Assembly (NCBI GenBank): GCA_032622095.1
Contig: CP136067.1
Location: 120,937,030 to 121,001,029, forward strand
Direction of reading: 5' to 3'
Source: Siphonodentalium dalli
Lineage: Eukaryota; Mollusca; Scaphopoda; Gadilida; Siphonodentaliidae
Length of the DNA: 64,000 bases
The notes under the pieces were generated by a model. The model had not been told where the DNA came from. It worked only from the letters and a program-made list of their open reading frames with translations, and made no database searches. Positions 11,241-22,808 of the stretch are shown here, piece by piece (within the stretch, counting starts at the first letter, position 1; every line of letters starts with the position of its first letter). The position numbers and the translations under genes are program-made.

Positions 11241-11691
11241 AGGTACTCAATCTGATTAAACACCTCTAACTTACTATTTCTTGGGCGTCGGGGTTAAAAC
11301 ATATTTCATTCGAGTCGAGGAACCTACCCATCAAAGCTCAGAGTGATCAGATATCGATTTTTAAGTTTGTTATTTCAATTGTTTGTGGCCCAGAACACGC
11401 CGTCAATTGTGTGGTCTCGGTCAAACTTGCGGATGAAGATGGATAACTCTAAAAACAAGTGGTTATACGGCTAAATTTCGTGAATACTCAATTGATACTA
11501 CGGCCTTATTTCGTTTAACAAAATGTTGATATATAACACGTTTTGGGAAATTTGATAGTTAACAGTAGTTAGCATTATTTTGTTGCAATTAATCGATTAT
11601 GATAACTAAAGCGTATTTTGAAGAAATGTTGTTGTTGTTGTTGTTGTTGTATCTTGATGATATGGGGACCCTCTGATCGGATTGAGTACCT
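11241..11691. mobile_element. TTAA-flanked MITE (family T1), 451 bp
   Basis: The ends are AGGTACTCAATCTGAT (11241) and its mirror ending at 11691, with TTAA on both sides (11237-11240 and 11692-11695). A second copy, inverted and interrupted by a hAT element, lies at 36795-43164. The symmetry of TTTAAA means a TA duplication is also possible, but TTAA (piggyBac-like) fits as well. A (GTT)n run sits at 11628-11650. No coding capacity. Confidence 0.8.
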
Positions 11692-11929
11692 TTAACCTTT
11701 TCGTTGTCGGGTAGAGTCTGACTCATGTTATTACCGTCTACTGGCTAATGGACAAGTGAAACACATCGATTTTTTGCTGGTATGAGGTTGATTAATTTTA
11801 TGAATGTCATAACTTGACAAGAACTGATTGGACGAAACCTGTTGTCAATTGATATCGTACCCCAATACTGATTCACGAGTACAGTGAAAAGTAGCTCGCT
11901 GAGGACATATTATGTATTATTGTACACCA

Positions 11930-12600
11930 TCAATTGTTCTTGTAGTTTGATTTTCCAACAATATATATGTGGGGAATTTGTTGTTTTAGATCAACTTTTG
12001 CATATCTTCCAACTTTTCGTAAAATGTTTTCACTGAAATGGCCATCAGTTGGAAATGTTCTAACCTTATATGTGACCCGCTATATCAAATCCAGTCGTAA
12101 GTCGGGATTTTTTTTACCCTGTGCCAATGCATTCTCTTATATATGCGAGTCGACCATAGATCGCCTCGCATATATAAGAGAATGCATTGGCCTGACAATT
12201 TTTTACAATTTTAATAATTTGTTCTTGTATTCTTTAACAATTTTATAATTTCACCCATACAGAGCCCCAGACAAACATGAGCAGACGACACTCTTCTATA
12301 TGCTTCTATATATGTGTGGTGCTCCCTGCAGGGTAATGGATGTTTTTTTGTTTCATGTCCTAAAAATTGTAAGAACATTTATTTAAAAACAAAGATAAAA
12401 AATTGTTAGGCCAATGCATTCTCTTATATATGCGAGGCGACCTATGGTCGACTCGCATATATAAGAGAATGCATTGGCACAGGGTAAAAAAAAAATATCC
12501 CGACTTACGACTGGATTTGATATGGCGGGTCACATATGTGGGTGTCGTTTGGAAATTCCAACACTTGGAACACTGGAGGCCAATCTATAGATGCTAGGAT
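11930..12600 (+). repeat. R-family repeat interrupted by a foldback MITE
   Basis: 11940-12068 and 12537-12600 together align with the R copy at 28820-28960: GTTTGATTTTCCAAC, GGGGAATTTGTTGTTTTAGA, CATCAGTTGGAAATGTTC, then GGAAATTCCAACA. The two halves are separated by the 464-bp element at 12071-12534. Confidence 0.7.
12071..12534. mobile_element. Foldback MITE with nested palindromes, TA duplication
   Basis: The ends are TGTGACCCGC (12071) and GCGGGTCACA (ending 12534), each flanked by TA. The inverted arms are about 125 bp long. Each arm itself contains a near-perfect ~68-bp palindrome (about 12124-12192 and 12411-12479) built on CCAATGCATTCTCTTATATA and its mirror. It is inserted in an R-family repeat, whose uninterrupted copies give the empty site. 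Non-coding. Confidence 0.88.
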
Positions 12601-13864
12601 TTTTGCGATTTTCATGTTCATATATCAAAATGCTCACATCGGGCCGACCGTGGTTATGGAGTAGGTTTAAACATATGTTATTAGCAAGAACTAACGGGAT
12701 CGAGACACGTGTTTAAAATAACCTAGATACGCATCTCTCCAACGAGCTATATATATCTTTATTAACCTCCATTAACGGAGAGCATACATCAATACATTGT
12801 ATGTGTTGTATAAACGAATTGGGGCGTTTTGTACACATAAAGGTGAGCAAGGTCGTTTCGTATTTACAAACATGATATAGTATATATACAAACAATATTT
12901 GAGCATAGAAAATGGGGGCAAATAAGTAACAACACTGAATTCCCATAAATCACAGCAGTATGGTCTATGTACCATATTAGAGTTTGAGCACATTTAAATA
13001 AGGAAAGTGTATGTCGCATGCGTATGGATGTAGATCCTATGTTCACTAAGTTGTGCTCCTTTTCATCCTCAAACATTGTAATGTCAACAAGACTTGCTTT
13101 TCTGGCAGGCAGCAAGCACACGCAAGCAGTCGGTTATAGTTTTAACGGGCAATGTTTTGTAAAAGTTGGCATCCTTTGTACATAAATTTCGCGGCGAATG
13201 TGATAATATCTCCCCAAGCGTTGATGACAGCGAGTGGAGGAACGAAGGCTGTGCCGCCGAGTAGGAAGTCACATAGATGGTTTTGCGAGAGAGAATCGAT
13301 AAACACAAAGCATTCTACTCCAACTTTGTTCACACTGGGCAGACCCATTATCCACCCAGTTAATTTTGTTCCTCGCTCTGGCTAGTGACCACTGGACTAC
13401 TTATCCGGTCATACTACGACATCGATAGCGCTACCACCCAGGCCTGTGAGTGAAAATTTGAAAACAGAAATATAGCTCAAGGAGAGGGGTGTAAATGGAA
13501 TTATATCTCTATCTTTATTACCTCCATTACACGAAGAGTAGAAACTATATATAGAACAGCACATATACGTAAAATAACATGAAACACAGAACATATATAA
13601 CATGAACGTATAGACATAAATACACCATTGTCAGTAGCATGTACAAGCATAATGCACCCCATGATATATGTATTCACGTGCATGAACATGCACAAATATG
13701 CATATACTTGGAACATATATAGCTGTACGCACACACAGGCGCACACGTACACCTGCAAGACATCATCCACGAAGGGGGCAACACTGTTGCAAATGTGTTT
13801 GATTATAATCATAATGGTTACTTATTATCTAGACTAAATAATCAGATACCCAAATATATTCCAA
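12601..13864. other. Unassigned non-coding stretch
   Basis: No coding similarity recognised. Two similar blocks, ATCTTTATTAACCTCCATTA at 12755-12775 and ATCTTTATTACCTCCATTA at 13510-13530, could be antisense tails of the same unrecognised retroelement. Otherwise plain AT-rich sequence. Confidence 0.35.
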
Positions 13865-14010
13865 AGATGGCCGGTATGACTAATGAAAATATGTATCAAT
13901 TCAACGCCACCTTCTATTTTATTTCCGATGACGTCGGGAATCCTTCCCAACTCGTGGGATTGGCCTGGTTCAAGGGGAGGGGTGCAGTTGTTTTCAATGT
14001 TCCAATGTGG

Positions 14011-14028
14011 ACCCCCCCCCCCCCCCAG
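14011..14028. repeat. Poly-C tract
   Basis: A run of C after AATGTGGA, matching the poly-C position in the R-family copy at 27874-27888. The preceding ~150 bases (from about 13880) therefore probably belong to a diverged R copy. Confidence 0.6.
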
Positions 14029-14109
14029 AAAATATGAAATATATATATATGTTTAATCCAGGAACAAGTCATTTATTGACTCTTAGTTCCACGTCATAAT
14101 AATTAGTTT

Positions 14110-14270
14110 GTGGTATTCAGGTCTGGTAACATGTCCATGAAGTCAAGAATATGTTTCTTCTGCAAAAACGTTATGGACCATATGCAACAAAAAGTATAGA
14201 AGCCATACTGAACCACTCTTCAAAAGGGAGAATATATTGGATATATATACGACCTTCACACTTTTCAATC
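14110..14270 (+). pseudogene. CR1/L2-like LINE ORF2 fragment
   Basis: 14183-14250 encodes CNKKYRSHTEPLFKRENILD. The LINE at 52529-56075 has CNKKYRSHTEPLFKKENILK at the matching position. Upstream DNA (TGGTAACATGTCC, CTTCTGCAAAAACG) also lines up with that LINE but with lost frames. It is a small, dead fragment of the same family, in the opposite orientation. Confidence 0.8.
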
Positions 14271-14450
14271 ATCAGATTTTTGTTGGAAGAGATTAAAAAT
14301 AATTCGTATTAGTCCAGGAGATCGGGAGGTAGTGTTGCTCATATTGACGGACAAGCTGCGACCATGTTATTTTTAATGTTTTAGGTATGGTAATGAAGAA
14401 AAATCATGATAGCAAGAACAAATTTGTAGCCTTCTTTGTTTTTTTTCGAT

Positions 14451-15940
14451 TTTTGGGCATTTTTCTACATTTTAAGCCCAAAATTTTCATTTTGTTTTTC
14501 AATGTGTAAAGATTTCATTTTAGTATGATTTTGGTGATTAAGTTGAATAGTAATTGTGTTAATAATGTTAAATAACTAATTGTGCTAAAAAAAATTGAAG
14601 AATTTCAATGTTTTAAAAAAAAAAAATTACCATTTTTTTTTTTTTTTTTTTACGCAAAATCGTCCAAATTGCAACCATTTCATCTTAGTATGATTTTAAG
14701 GTTAAATTCACCATAATTATTTTAATATTGTTAAATAATTTACAACTTGGCTTCTACAATGTTTTTAAATGGATTTAAGAATGTTTCTACTTGTTTTCTA
14801 AGTTGAGGGGGGGGTCTAATTCAAATCCAATTAAACATTGTACTGTTCAAAATTAGATAAATTCCTTAAGGCGTATGGTAGATATACGTAACTAGTTTTC
14901 AAAACGTATACATATGCCTCTCTATCCTGTGCGTTATGCACGCGAGTCGGATTTTAAAAATTAAATTATGATGAAAAACCCAGAATTTTGGGTGTGGTCA
15001 CATATGTGGTCATAATATTCCGATTAGAGAGTGGATGGACATGGGGCATGCGACACTGTACATTATATATGTATATAACAAGCATGACATGAGACATTAG
15101 TATCTTTCTACTAAACTGTGCATCCAGAGTTATCAGGAATTGAGTATCGGTGTTATTTCTTACCCCCCAAAATGGTCAATTTTAAAACGGGGTATGTGTG
15201 TCAAGGGACCAATGGGAGATAATAGGATGTCCAATGACTCCTATATTTCTATCGTATCACAGTAAAGCTTTTTTGTAAAATTGGCGCGGTTTACACGATC
15301 AAAGTTAGATTTTCTTTACAATTATATGTTACAAGCAACTAATTATATAGAGTTACGCTTCTTGAAACTCGAGTCAGCATAACAAAAAAATCTGGCTGCT
15401 GATTGGTTGATTATCATTGAGGGAAATATCCCTAATCGGGAACAGAAAATCATAGCCTACGTAAATATGGCGATCGTGTATGTTTAGATGTCCAGGAAGA
15501 GTCTGGTGGTGTCCAGAAGTTACGGATGGGGTCTGGATATGTTATGCTGCTGATTTATGTGCAGTAAATGGGGTAGTTGTGGAAATGCAAGATTATCGTT
15601 TGAAAAAAATACCGAAAAGGGCGCGTTTGTTGTAACACACTAGTGCAGCGGATGACGTTCTAAGGGAAAATTAACCACTTGAAGTTCAAATAGGCTTAAC
15701 CCATAGCCGGCGGGACTTTTAGTTAACACTGTCGCCTATGGAAAATAATTAGGTGCTTGTAACCTATAGATACGAAGCTTCGGTACATTAATTATTATTC
15801 ATATATTACTATATTTAAATCTTATTTATGCATACAGTCGGCGTCGAAACAAAAACATGAATGTACTGATTATTCGTGACATTCAAGTTAAATGTTCAAT
15901 AATAGAAAATTATACTGTGACTGGTTCATTCAACGTGAAG
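14451..15940. other. Interior of foldback C, unassigned
   Basis: Very AT-rich, with a poly-A run at 14615-14626 and a poly-T run at 14633-14651. No frame of interest and no recognised repeat. Confidence 0.3.
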
Positions 15941-15944
15941 TTAA

Positions 15945-17040
15945 TCAATGTGTATCTTTATTAATAACAGTACTATCAAAATTAGAAGAAACATGTGGCC
16001 CTGGGTACTTATCTCCCAGCGCTGTGGCAAAACAAAAATTGACAATCCATTCTTAAACCCAAACCTGTGGCGGGTTTTCATCCAATGCACCGAAGCTTCG
16101 TGCCATGTACCGAAGCCTCGTGACGTGTCAGAACTCCAGGAATATACCACCATAGGACATCATATGGTACCAGTAACAAACGTTGAATGGTCACCAGAAA
16201 CCCGGATATTAATAATTTCAGATCATAATTAGCATCGCATTATATATTAACCCATCGAGGAATATGTCACAATGACACACTATATTACACCTACTATATA
16301 ACTGCTCCCTCCCTGACACAGGGCTACAAATAAGAAGTTTATCGATGTCTACTTAATGAGAGTATACAGTTCCGTCAAAATCTGGCGAAATATGTGACCT
16401 CGCATCGTTAACCCCAAATCTGTGGCGATTTTTCATCCAATTGACCGAAGTTTCGTGACACGTACCGTCAAATGGCATCAAACGTTGAATGGTCACCATA
16501 AACATTGATATCAGTCATTTCAGTTCATAACTATCATGGAATTATATATTAACCCATGGTGTAATTATGTCAAAATGACACACTATATTACATCCACCCT
16601 ATATAACTGCTTCCTCCCTGACACAGTGCTACATACAGTAAGTTTATCCATGTCTACTTAATGAGAGCATATAGTTCTGTCGAAATCTGGCGAAAAATGT
16701 GACCTTGCATCATTAACCCCAAATCTGTGGCGGGTTTTCACCCTATGTACCGAAGCTTCGTGACATGTACCGAAGCTTGGTGACTTGTCCGAACTTCTAA
16801 AATATACACCATCGGGACATCAAATGGTATCAAACGTTGAATGGTCACCATAAATCTCGATATTAGTCATTTCAGACCATAATTAGCATTATATATTAAT
16901 CCATCGAGAAATATGTCAAAATGACACACTATATTACACCCACCCCTATATAACTGCGTCCTCCCTGACACAGCTGCATATACAACGTTTATCCATGTCT
17001 ACTTAAGGAGAGTATACAGTTCTGTCAAAATCGGGCGAAC
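15945..17040. repeat. Tandem repeat, about three 300-350-bp units
   Basis: Anchors recur: TGGTCACCA at about 16189, 16489 and 16841, ATGTCANAATGACACACTAT at about 16265, 16567 and 16913, and CCGAAGCTTCGTG in units one and three. Unit lengths are about 300 and 350 bp, so indels exist between copies. The array abuts the inner end of the family A arm directly, taking the place the 42-bp satellite has in element A. Confidence 0.75.
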
Positions 17041-18045
17041 AATTTGGTCTATAAATCCCGTAGTGTGACACATTTAATATAGACCAAAACAATAAACACC
17101 TTTCAACCCAAAGATAGTTACATTTTAATTGAAAAAATGGTCCAAGCATGACAAGTAAATTTTTGCCGATATTTAAGTCAAGTTTTTGAGAGAAAAGTCC
17201 AATATTTTTGGTGATGTCAGTGGTGACAATAGTAACAATTAACCATGGTACATCAGACATGTTAGTATTCAATTTATAGAAGGCAGAATAGCCAATTCTG
17301 TACATCATCCACAACTTGTAATCGATTGCAGGACACGCTGGGGCAATATTTACCATTTTCCATATTTTGGCAGCCATTTTGGCAGCCATTTTGAGCCAAA
17401 GTAAGAATTTTGGTTCCAGTGAGTTGGAATATTCATAGGTATAATCATATGCATCACTTACATTACAAAGTTCTGTTCATTTCTTGTTAAAATATGACTA
17501 TAATCCCAATTGTGATTTTTTGGTGAAATTTTATACCGCGTTCTGTAAATTCGAATTTTTGAGGGAACGGAAGGGGCTAGGACCCCAAAAAGTGCATATT
17601 TAATTGCCCCAATGATCAGTTAATATACAAAATAAAAAATAAAGTCGCATTACTCAACCAGTTCCAAACAGCATGAATCGATCTAGAAGATATTTGTAAA
17701 AAAAAGAGTCATATTTTCAACTTCCGGCGGCCATTTTGGTGGCCATCTTGGATGGTGAGTTTCAATTTTGCCCCAAAAAAGTGACATTATGTCTTAACTT
17801 CACGAAAATATATACATTTGTATACATTTTACCAGATTTTTACCGCTATAATTTGCATAAAACTGACTTAGGGTCTGGTCTGGAAAACGGCGGCCATGAT
17901 GGACGCCATTTTGTCTGGAGTCTATACGGCCACTTTTTTTTCTTGTTAACATTGCTTAAAGTTGAAGGACATAATAAGGAACAAAATGAGTGGGGAGAAG
18001 TTAAGTCCCAGGGGGTGCAAGGGTACCCATATTAGCTCCCGGACT
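17041..18045 (-). mobile_element. Solo arm of foldback family A
   Basis: It matches the reverse complement of 1197-2200 along its length (AATTTGGTCTATAAA at the inner end, then AAATGGTCCA, GGACACGCTGG, the AAAATGGC blocks and GGGACTTAAC). It ends in CTCCCGGACT at 18045. Unlike the right arm of element A, it contains the segment equivalent to 1276-1750, so it preserves the full arm. No opposite arm is present nearby. Confidence 0.8.
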
Positions 18046-18251
18046 ACTATGACGTCGCCGGAAAATTCTTTCATTTTCGGTTGTCGGATAGGTCAATAAA
18101 AACACGTTTTTCGCCAATTAAGCTACAAATTCACCACTGCTATCATGGATTTTCGTAATCTACATATATTTTACTACAAAATTAGACCGGATAGCACTTG
18201 TCCGTCAAAATGAGCAACATTTGTTATTTCTTGGGGTCGATCTCCTGGACT

Positions 18252-18883
18252 ATATTGGACAATGTGTAAAAATAACAGTTGGTGTAGGAGACCGAAATGT
18301 GTAGCACACAAGTAATTATACGACCATGTAATGCTTAATTGTGTTGATTCGACTTGAAGGTACTCAAATCAGACAAAGAGGCATTATCAAAATGGAGGTT
18401 TTACATTGACAATTTCTTTACTGAATGCATTATTCCACTCCGTTATACAAGAATACATTGGAACGGTCTATTATTCATATGGAGGGTGTTTAGAAGAAGA
18501 AAAAAATGCAGAAGGAGTTCTATCTATTGGAGGGAATTGTTCAGATAATAAGTTCAACAAAGGAACTTTTGGATTTATTATCTGTACATTTCCAAGGGGT
18601 AACTACTAGTCAATGAGTATTTAGTACAGAAAGGGTTAAAGTTGATGTATCTAATTTAATTTATATTTTATGCCTTTAATTTGTCCACAACCCAGTACAA
18701 TGTGCGTGGTCACTAGATGCTGAACTCAATTAATATATATATACCTTTAAATAATCAGCAAAAATCAGTCTGTATTTCGGTCAATTTAGTCAAATTGGTT
18801 TCTACCCGCTGAATAGTAATTACTAAGTCACACTACAGTGATACAATCGTTTTTTCATTTTGGCAAAATACAAGTATATTCGC
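18252..18883. other. Unassigned stretch with a possible T1 terminus
   Basis: AAGGTACTCAAATCAGA at about 18357 resembles the T1 MITE terminus (AGGTACTCAATC), but no partner end was found. No genes. Confidence 0.3.
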
Positions 18884-18887
18884 TTAA

Positions 18888-19192
18888 AGATGGTCTATCT
18901 CTTTGTAAACATGTGTTATATAGTTACCGGGGTATAAAATATTAGATATGAATCGAAGACCCATGTCCGGAAATGCTTCTATCGATTAATATTGAATATA
19001 TTCCGAATATTGTCTGGTCTAAAAACGTGTGGTTGTTTAGCTAACGAACAATAGTGGTTACTTTTAACAGGGACCAGAAATTTTATTGTGTAATTTTGTC
19101 ACAAATAAACGTTAATTAGACTCGGTCTCCGGACAATGTCTTCAATTCAAATGTATTATTTTATACCCACGAAACTATTTCTTTAAAGCAGC
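18888..19192. mobile_element. Foldback X1, TTAA-flanked, ~305 bp
   Basis: Left arm AGATGGTCTATCTCTTTGTA ... GGGGTATAAAATATTAGAT ... TGTCCGGAAATGC. The right side mirrors GTATAAAATAATACATTTGAAT ... TGTCCGG. Between them is a ~110-bp centre that begins CTGGTCTAAAAACG and ends GACCAG. TTAA flanks at 18884-18887 and 19193-19196. Non-coding. Related elements X2 and X3 lie 2-3 kb downstream. Confidence 0.7.
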
Positions 19193-19196
19193 TTGG

Positions 19197-19375
19197 CGGT
19201 TTGCGCTCCAAAATTACACCTAATAATACTCGCATTTGAATTTTTCCCTTATCGAACTATCTCGATAAATACCTGAATACCTTTCTATGAGCATTATGTC
19301 CCAGATATACACATTGAAGTAATAAAAAATACGATATTTGGGTCCAAAACAAAAACAGCCAATTGCACGGCATGG
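19197..19375. repeat. Duplicated flank of X1 (paralogous to 22601-22808)
   Basis: AGCAGCTTGGCGGTTTGCGC followed by CCAAAATTA, AATAATACTCGC, TCGATAAATACTTGAA-like and GATATTTGGGTCC text. The same order occurs after element Y. The copies show that X-type element plus flank were duplicated as a block. Confidence 0.75.
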
Positions 19376-19543
19376 AACAGAAAACAGTGTCCCGTGATGG
19401 TCTATCCCTGATATGGTAGATATAAAGAGCGTTTATTTCACTTATGTGCAAAAATATTAAACAACTGTAAAATGGCTGTGACCATGGCAAGTATTTTTCA
19501 GAGCATTTGAACTTTGAAGCCGGTATAACAATATTAAACACGA

Positions 19544-19592
19544 GGGCGTTAATATTCACCGAGGCCACATGCCACAGGCCGAGGTGAATATT
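19544..19592. repeat. Short palindrome
   Basis: GTTAATATTCACCGAGGCC is mirrored by GGCCGAGGTGAATATTAAC around a loop of about 10 bases (ACATGCCACA). Only the two bases inside the CGAGG core fail to pair. It sits in otherwise unassigned DNA that also yields a long but implausible minus-strand frame. Confidence 0.75.
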
Positions 19593-19939
19593 AACTTCCA
19601 TGGGTAGATAAATGCTCATGTCAACCTCGATCCATGCAACAAGTGTTTTATTATATGAACTAGCGGTATTCTTTACCTGGTAGCCAATTAGAGTACTACT
19701 GTAGGAGTTGAACAGACAAGTATGTTCAACAAACAGAAGATTTACTGAAACTTTCTTCCGAAAATCAACGACAAATGAGTTCTGTATAAGCAATTTTGAT
19801 TGGCTGGTTGCAACGTGATTGGACAGCCACCTCTTACGCGTGACGTAACACATATTTTGTTATTAATCCCACGCCGGGTTAATATCGTGATTTATCACAT
19901 AATTTGGCCATAAAAGCAGTTTCATAATAATCGGTAATA

Positions 19940-20228
19940 GACACGTTTAATATCAGCGCGTGCGATGACGTCACGGCGTTATTCAAATAACTTGCGATCG
20001 CTGTAGTTTATGATTGTTGTTTTCGATGAATATTTCGCGTTGCTTCGGGTTTATTTGATCATGTGATAAAAGGTATCTCACACTCGTCCTATTTTATACG
20101 TAATTTATCAACCTCGTCCTCTAAATTATATTTGAGCCTCGGTAAACCTCGGCTCAAATCGAATTTAGTGAACTCGGTTGATAAATTCCGTATAAAATAG
20201 AAACTCATGTGAGATCCTCTATTTATCA
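19940..20228. repeat. Palindromic repeat P1
   Basis: A unique leader of about 110 bp (AATATCAGCGCGTG ... TTATGATTGTTGTTTTCG) is followed by a ~165-bp palindrome (about 20060-20228). Arms contain CTATTTTATACG, TTTATCAACCTCGT and TCTAAATT and meet at GAGCCTCGGTAAACCTCGGCTC (20134-20155). The whole unit, leader included, recurs at 24598-24868 (P2). Non-coding; transcribed RNA would form a long hairpin. Confidence 0.85.
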
Positions 20229-20719
20229 TATGACTCAATCATTATTTACGTTGGAAAGTATGTCATAAATCAATTTCATATGAACTACTAGTTCATATCA
20301 CCTTCAGATAATTTGATTGGTTTGTTGACAAAAAGTGTGTTCTGATTGGCTGAATGGCAGCCTGAGCCGAGCCGCATCTCTAACTAAATGCAGTCAAATT
20401 CGTGCGCGTCAATCAACGCGATGCCGAAATTCTCGCAATTATAATCTTGAAATATATAGTTTTGGACATTGTTATACGATAAATAGAATTTGTAATTCGT
20501 ATTTATCTAATAAACATACGATATAATGTCACAAACTGAGAACAGAATAGCGCACTATATCTTCGCGTGCATATTATTTCTGCTAGTTCACCAGGTTAAT
20601 TGGGCTTCCGGTGCAATGAAGTGACGTCACATTAACCTTTTGCTGCCGATGACATATAGCTATTTAGTGATTTGTGTGCGTTTTGGACATCATAATCAAT
20701 TTATAGGTGTCATATGATA

Positions 20720-20885
20720 AATAGAATATGTATTTCGTGTTTCTCTCATATGATATTTATGAAACTCGTCACGAATTTTCAGTTTTCTCTCGCCGGAGGC
20801 TCGAGAAAACTGAAAATTCTTAGACTCGTTTCATAAATATCATATGAGAGAAACACTCATTTCATATCCTCTATTTATCAACCAG
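20720..20885. repeat. Palindromic repeat P3
   Basis: Arms carry GATAAATAGAATATG, TCTCTCATATGATATTTATG, AAACTCGT and AATTTTCAGTTTTCTC. They mirror around CGCCGGAGGCTCG. The outer ends share the GATAAATAGAGGAT-type terminus and the ACTCGT position with P1/P2, but most of the arm sequence differs from them. Confidence 0.85.
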
Positions 20886-21129
20886 GTCACGCCAATCAAT
20901 AAATATAGGGTTCGCGGGAGAAAATTAATGATCACATAATAATTGCATTTATCAACATATCCTATACCGCTTTCCAAATTACGGAGACAAAATTTGTAAG
21001 GTCGAATGGTGCATGTCCATTTCACTTCAATGTGTAATTATGTAACACAAATAAGACACTAAATATCGGCTTTTAATCTATGGTGTCAAGTTTTGTCTAT
21101 TAGTGTAAATATTCGGCCATTTTCAAACA

Positions 21130-21514
21130 TTTTCTGGTCTAAAAACGTGTGGTTGTTTAGCTAACGAACAATATAGTGCTTAATTTTAACAGAGACCAGA
21201 AATTTTATTGTGTAATTTTGTCACAAATAAACGTTAATTGGACTCATTGTCGCTATAACTATGTAATAAAACAATACAAACAACCAAAGTGAGACTAACC
21301 CATTTCACATTCGGATCATAGCTATGGGAACACCATAATGATCTCTAGCGATATAATTATGGTATCGCCTGAATGGTCTGTTCTAAAAATAGAACAATAA
21401 AGTGTCGTACATTATAATAAAATAATCGAAATAAAATCAATATTAATTGATAGAAGCGTTCCGGACAAGGGTCTTCAATTCAAATGTATTATTTTATACC
21501 CACGAAACTATTTT
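21130..21514. mobile_element. Foldback X2, left-truncated
   Basis: It begins in the X core (CTGGTCTAAAAACGTGTGGT) and continues to a right arm matching the mirror of X3's left arm (GATAGAAGCGTTCCGGACAA ... TTTTATACCCACGAAACTA). TTAA follows at 21515-21518. The left arm is missing. X3 starts a few bases later, so X2 and X3 are head-to-tail neighbours. Confidence 0.6.
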
Positions 21515-21526
21515 TTAAATGCTTAA

Positions 21527-22046
21527 AGGTGGATTATCTCTTTGTAAACATGTATTATATAGTTACCGGGGTATAAAATATTAGATTTGAATCGAAGACT
21601 CCTGTCCGGAAATGCTTCTATCGATTAATATTAATTTTATTTCGAATATGTTCTGGTCTAAAAAGGTGTGTTTGTTCAGCTAACGAACAATAGTGGTTAC
21701 TGTTAACAGAGACCAGAAATTATATTGTGCAATTTTGTCACAAATAAACGTTAATTATACTCATTGTCGCTTATATCTGTGGAACAAAACAATACAAACA
21801 ACAAATCTGTGACATTTGACATTCGTTGCGTAGCCGTATGAACAGTCCAGTGCTCTATATCGCAATACGGTCTCATCCGAATGGTCGGTTCTAAAAATAG
21901 TAACATAAATGGGCCCGATTTAATATTCGAAATAAAATCAATATTAATTGATAGAAGCTTTTCCGGACATAGGTCTTCAGTTCATATATATTATTTTATA
22001 CCCACGCAACTATTTAAAATTTGTTATTTAAAGAGATAATCCATCT
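21527..22046. mobile_element. Foldback X3, TTAA-flanked, 520 bp
   Basis: Left arm AGGTGGATTATCTCTTTGTA ... CCGGGGTATAAAATATTAG ... GTCCGGAAATGCTTCTATCG. The right arm is its mirror, ending AGATAATCCATCT at 22046. TTAA flanks lie at 21523-21526 and 22047-22050. Arms are about 130 bp; the core is shared with X1 and X2. Confidence 0.75.
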
Positions 22047-22073
22047 TTAATGATTAAATAATCCATCTTTTAA

Positions 22074-22596
22074 AGGCACGGGCGGCGTTCGTTGCAGAAA
22101 TATTCATATATGTTCAAATCGCCATGAACAGAAGGAATATTAAAATATGTATAGTTTTGTTCCTATGCCAAACATAATCAGCGCGTAAATAGTATATTGT
22201 CGTCAAGACGTACAATGATGTACGTAAACACGAGCCTGCTCGTGTTACAGAAGTTGTGCTTCTGTTTACATATCACAGCGCAATTATATTCGTTAGTCAC
22301 ACACAAATGATATAAACGCTCTTTTTTTATTATTTCCATATCAGGAAAATAGTAACAAATAACGCTCTTTATGTTTACCATATCCGGATCTGAACAAAAG
22401 CCAGGAAACGTAACGTGTTTTGCTTTTGTTTACACAACAAAGCAAACAAAATTGACAATAACATACTGTTTATGCCATATTTCTGATTGGCATAAGAACA
22501 AAATATGTCTATATTTTACTGTTCTTTCTGTTTATGGCGGTTTTGATGGAGGTGAATATTTTAACAGCATACCCACCGCCAAGGCCGCCCGTATCT
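22074..22596. mobile_element. TTAA-flanked MITE Y, 523 bp
   Basis: Termini AGGCACGGGCGGC (22074) and GGCCGCCCGTATCT (ending 22596) lie between TTAA copies at 22070-22073 and 22597-22600. At the paralogous position in the other X block (19193-19196) a single TTAA stands between X1 and the same flank. That site acts as an empty-site control and supports a TTAA duplication. Non-coding. Confidence 0.75.
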
Positions 22597-22600
22597 TTAA

Positions 22601-22808
22601 AGCAACTTGGTGATTTCCGCTCCAAAATTATACCGAATAATACTCGCGTTTGAATACAAACAAAATATAGTTCCCATATCGAACTACATGTAGTCGATAA
22701 ATACTTGAACTACCTTTCTACGAGCTTTATGTCACAGAAAGACGCATTGAAGTCATAAAAATACAACTTCGAGCACGATATTTGGGTCCCAAAACAGCCA
22801 GCCATCAA
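22601..22808. repeat. Duplicated flank (paralogous to 19197-19375)
   Basis: AGCAACTTGGTGATTTCCGC, CCAAAATTATACC, AATAATACTCGCG, GTCGATAAATACTTGAA and GATATTTGGGTCC in the same order as the X1 flank. It lies immediately right of element Y. Confidence 0.75.

Larger units (their letters stand above)
14311..18251. mobile_element. Foldback element C (composite)
   Basis: The left end AGTCCAGGAGATCG at 14311 is mirrored by CGATCTCCTGGACT ending at 18251. Inward, both sides share TTGCTCATTTTGACGGACAA-like text and then ATCATGATAGCA ... AATTTGTAGC, giving detectable arms of about 130-140 bp. Inside lie about 1.5 kb of unassigned AT-rich sequence, a three-unit tandem repeat and a complete family A arm. 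The end motif is that of elements A and B. No target duplication identified. Confidence 0.6.

Noticed and set aside
19257-19853. 198-codon open frame on the minus strand
   Set aside because: It runs through the duplicated X1 flank and a palindrome, has no recognisable domain, and its amino acid composition (Ile, Tyr, Cys-rich) looks like translated AT-rich DNA.
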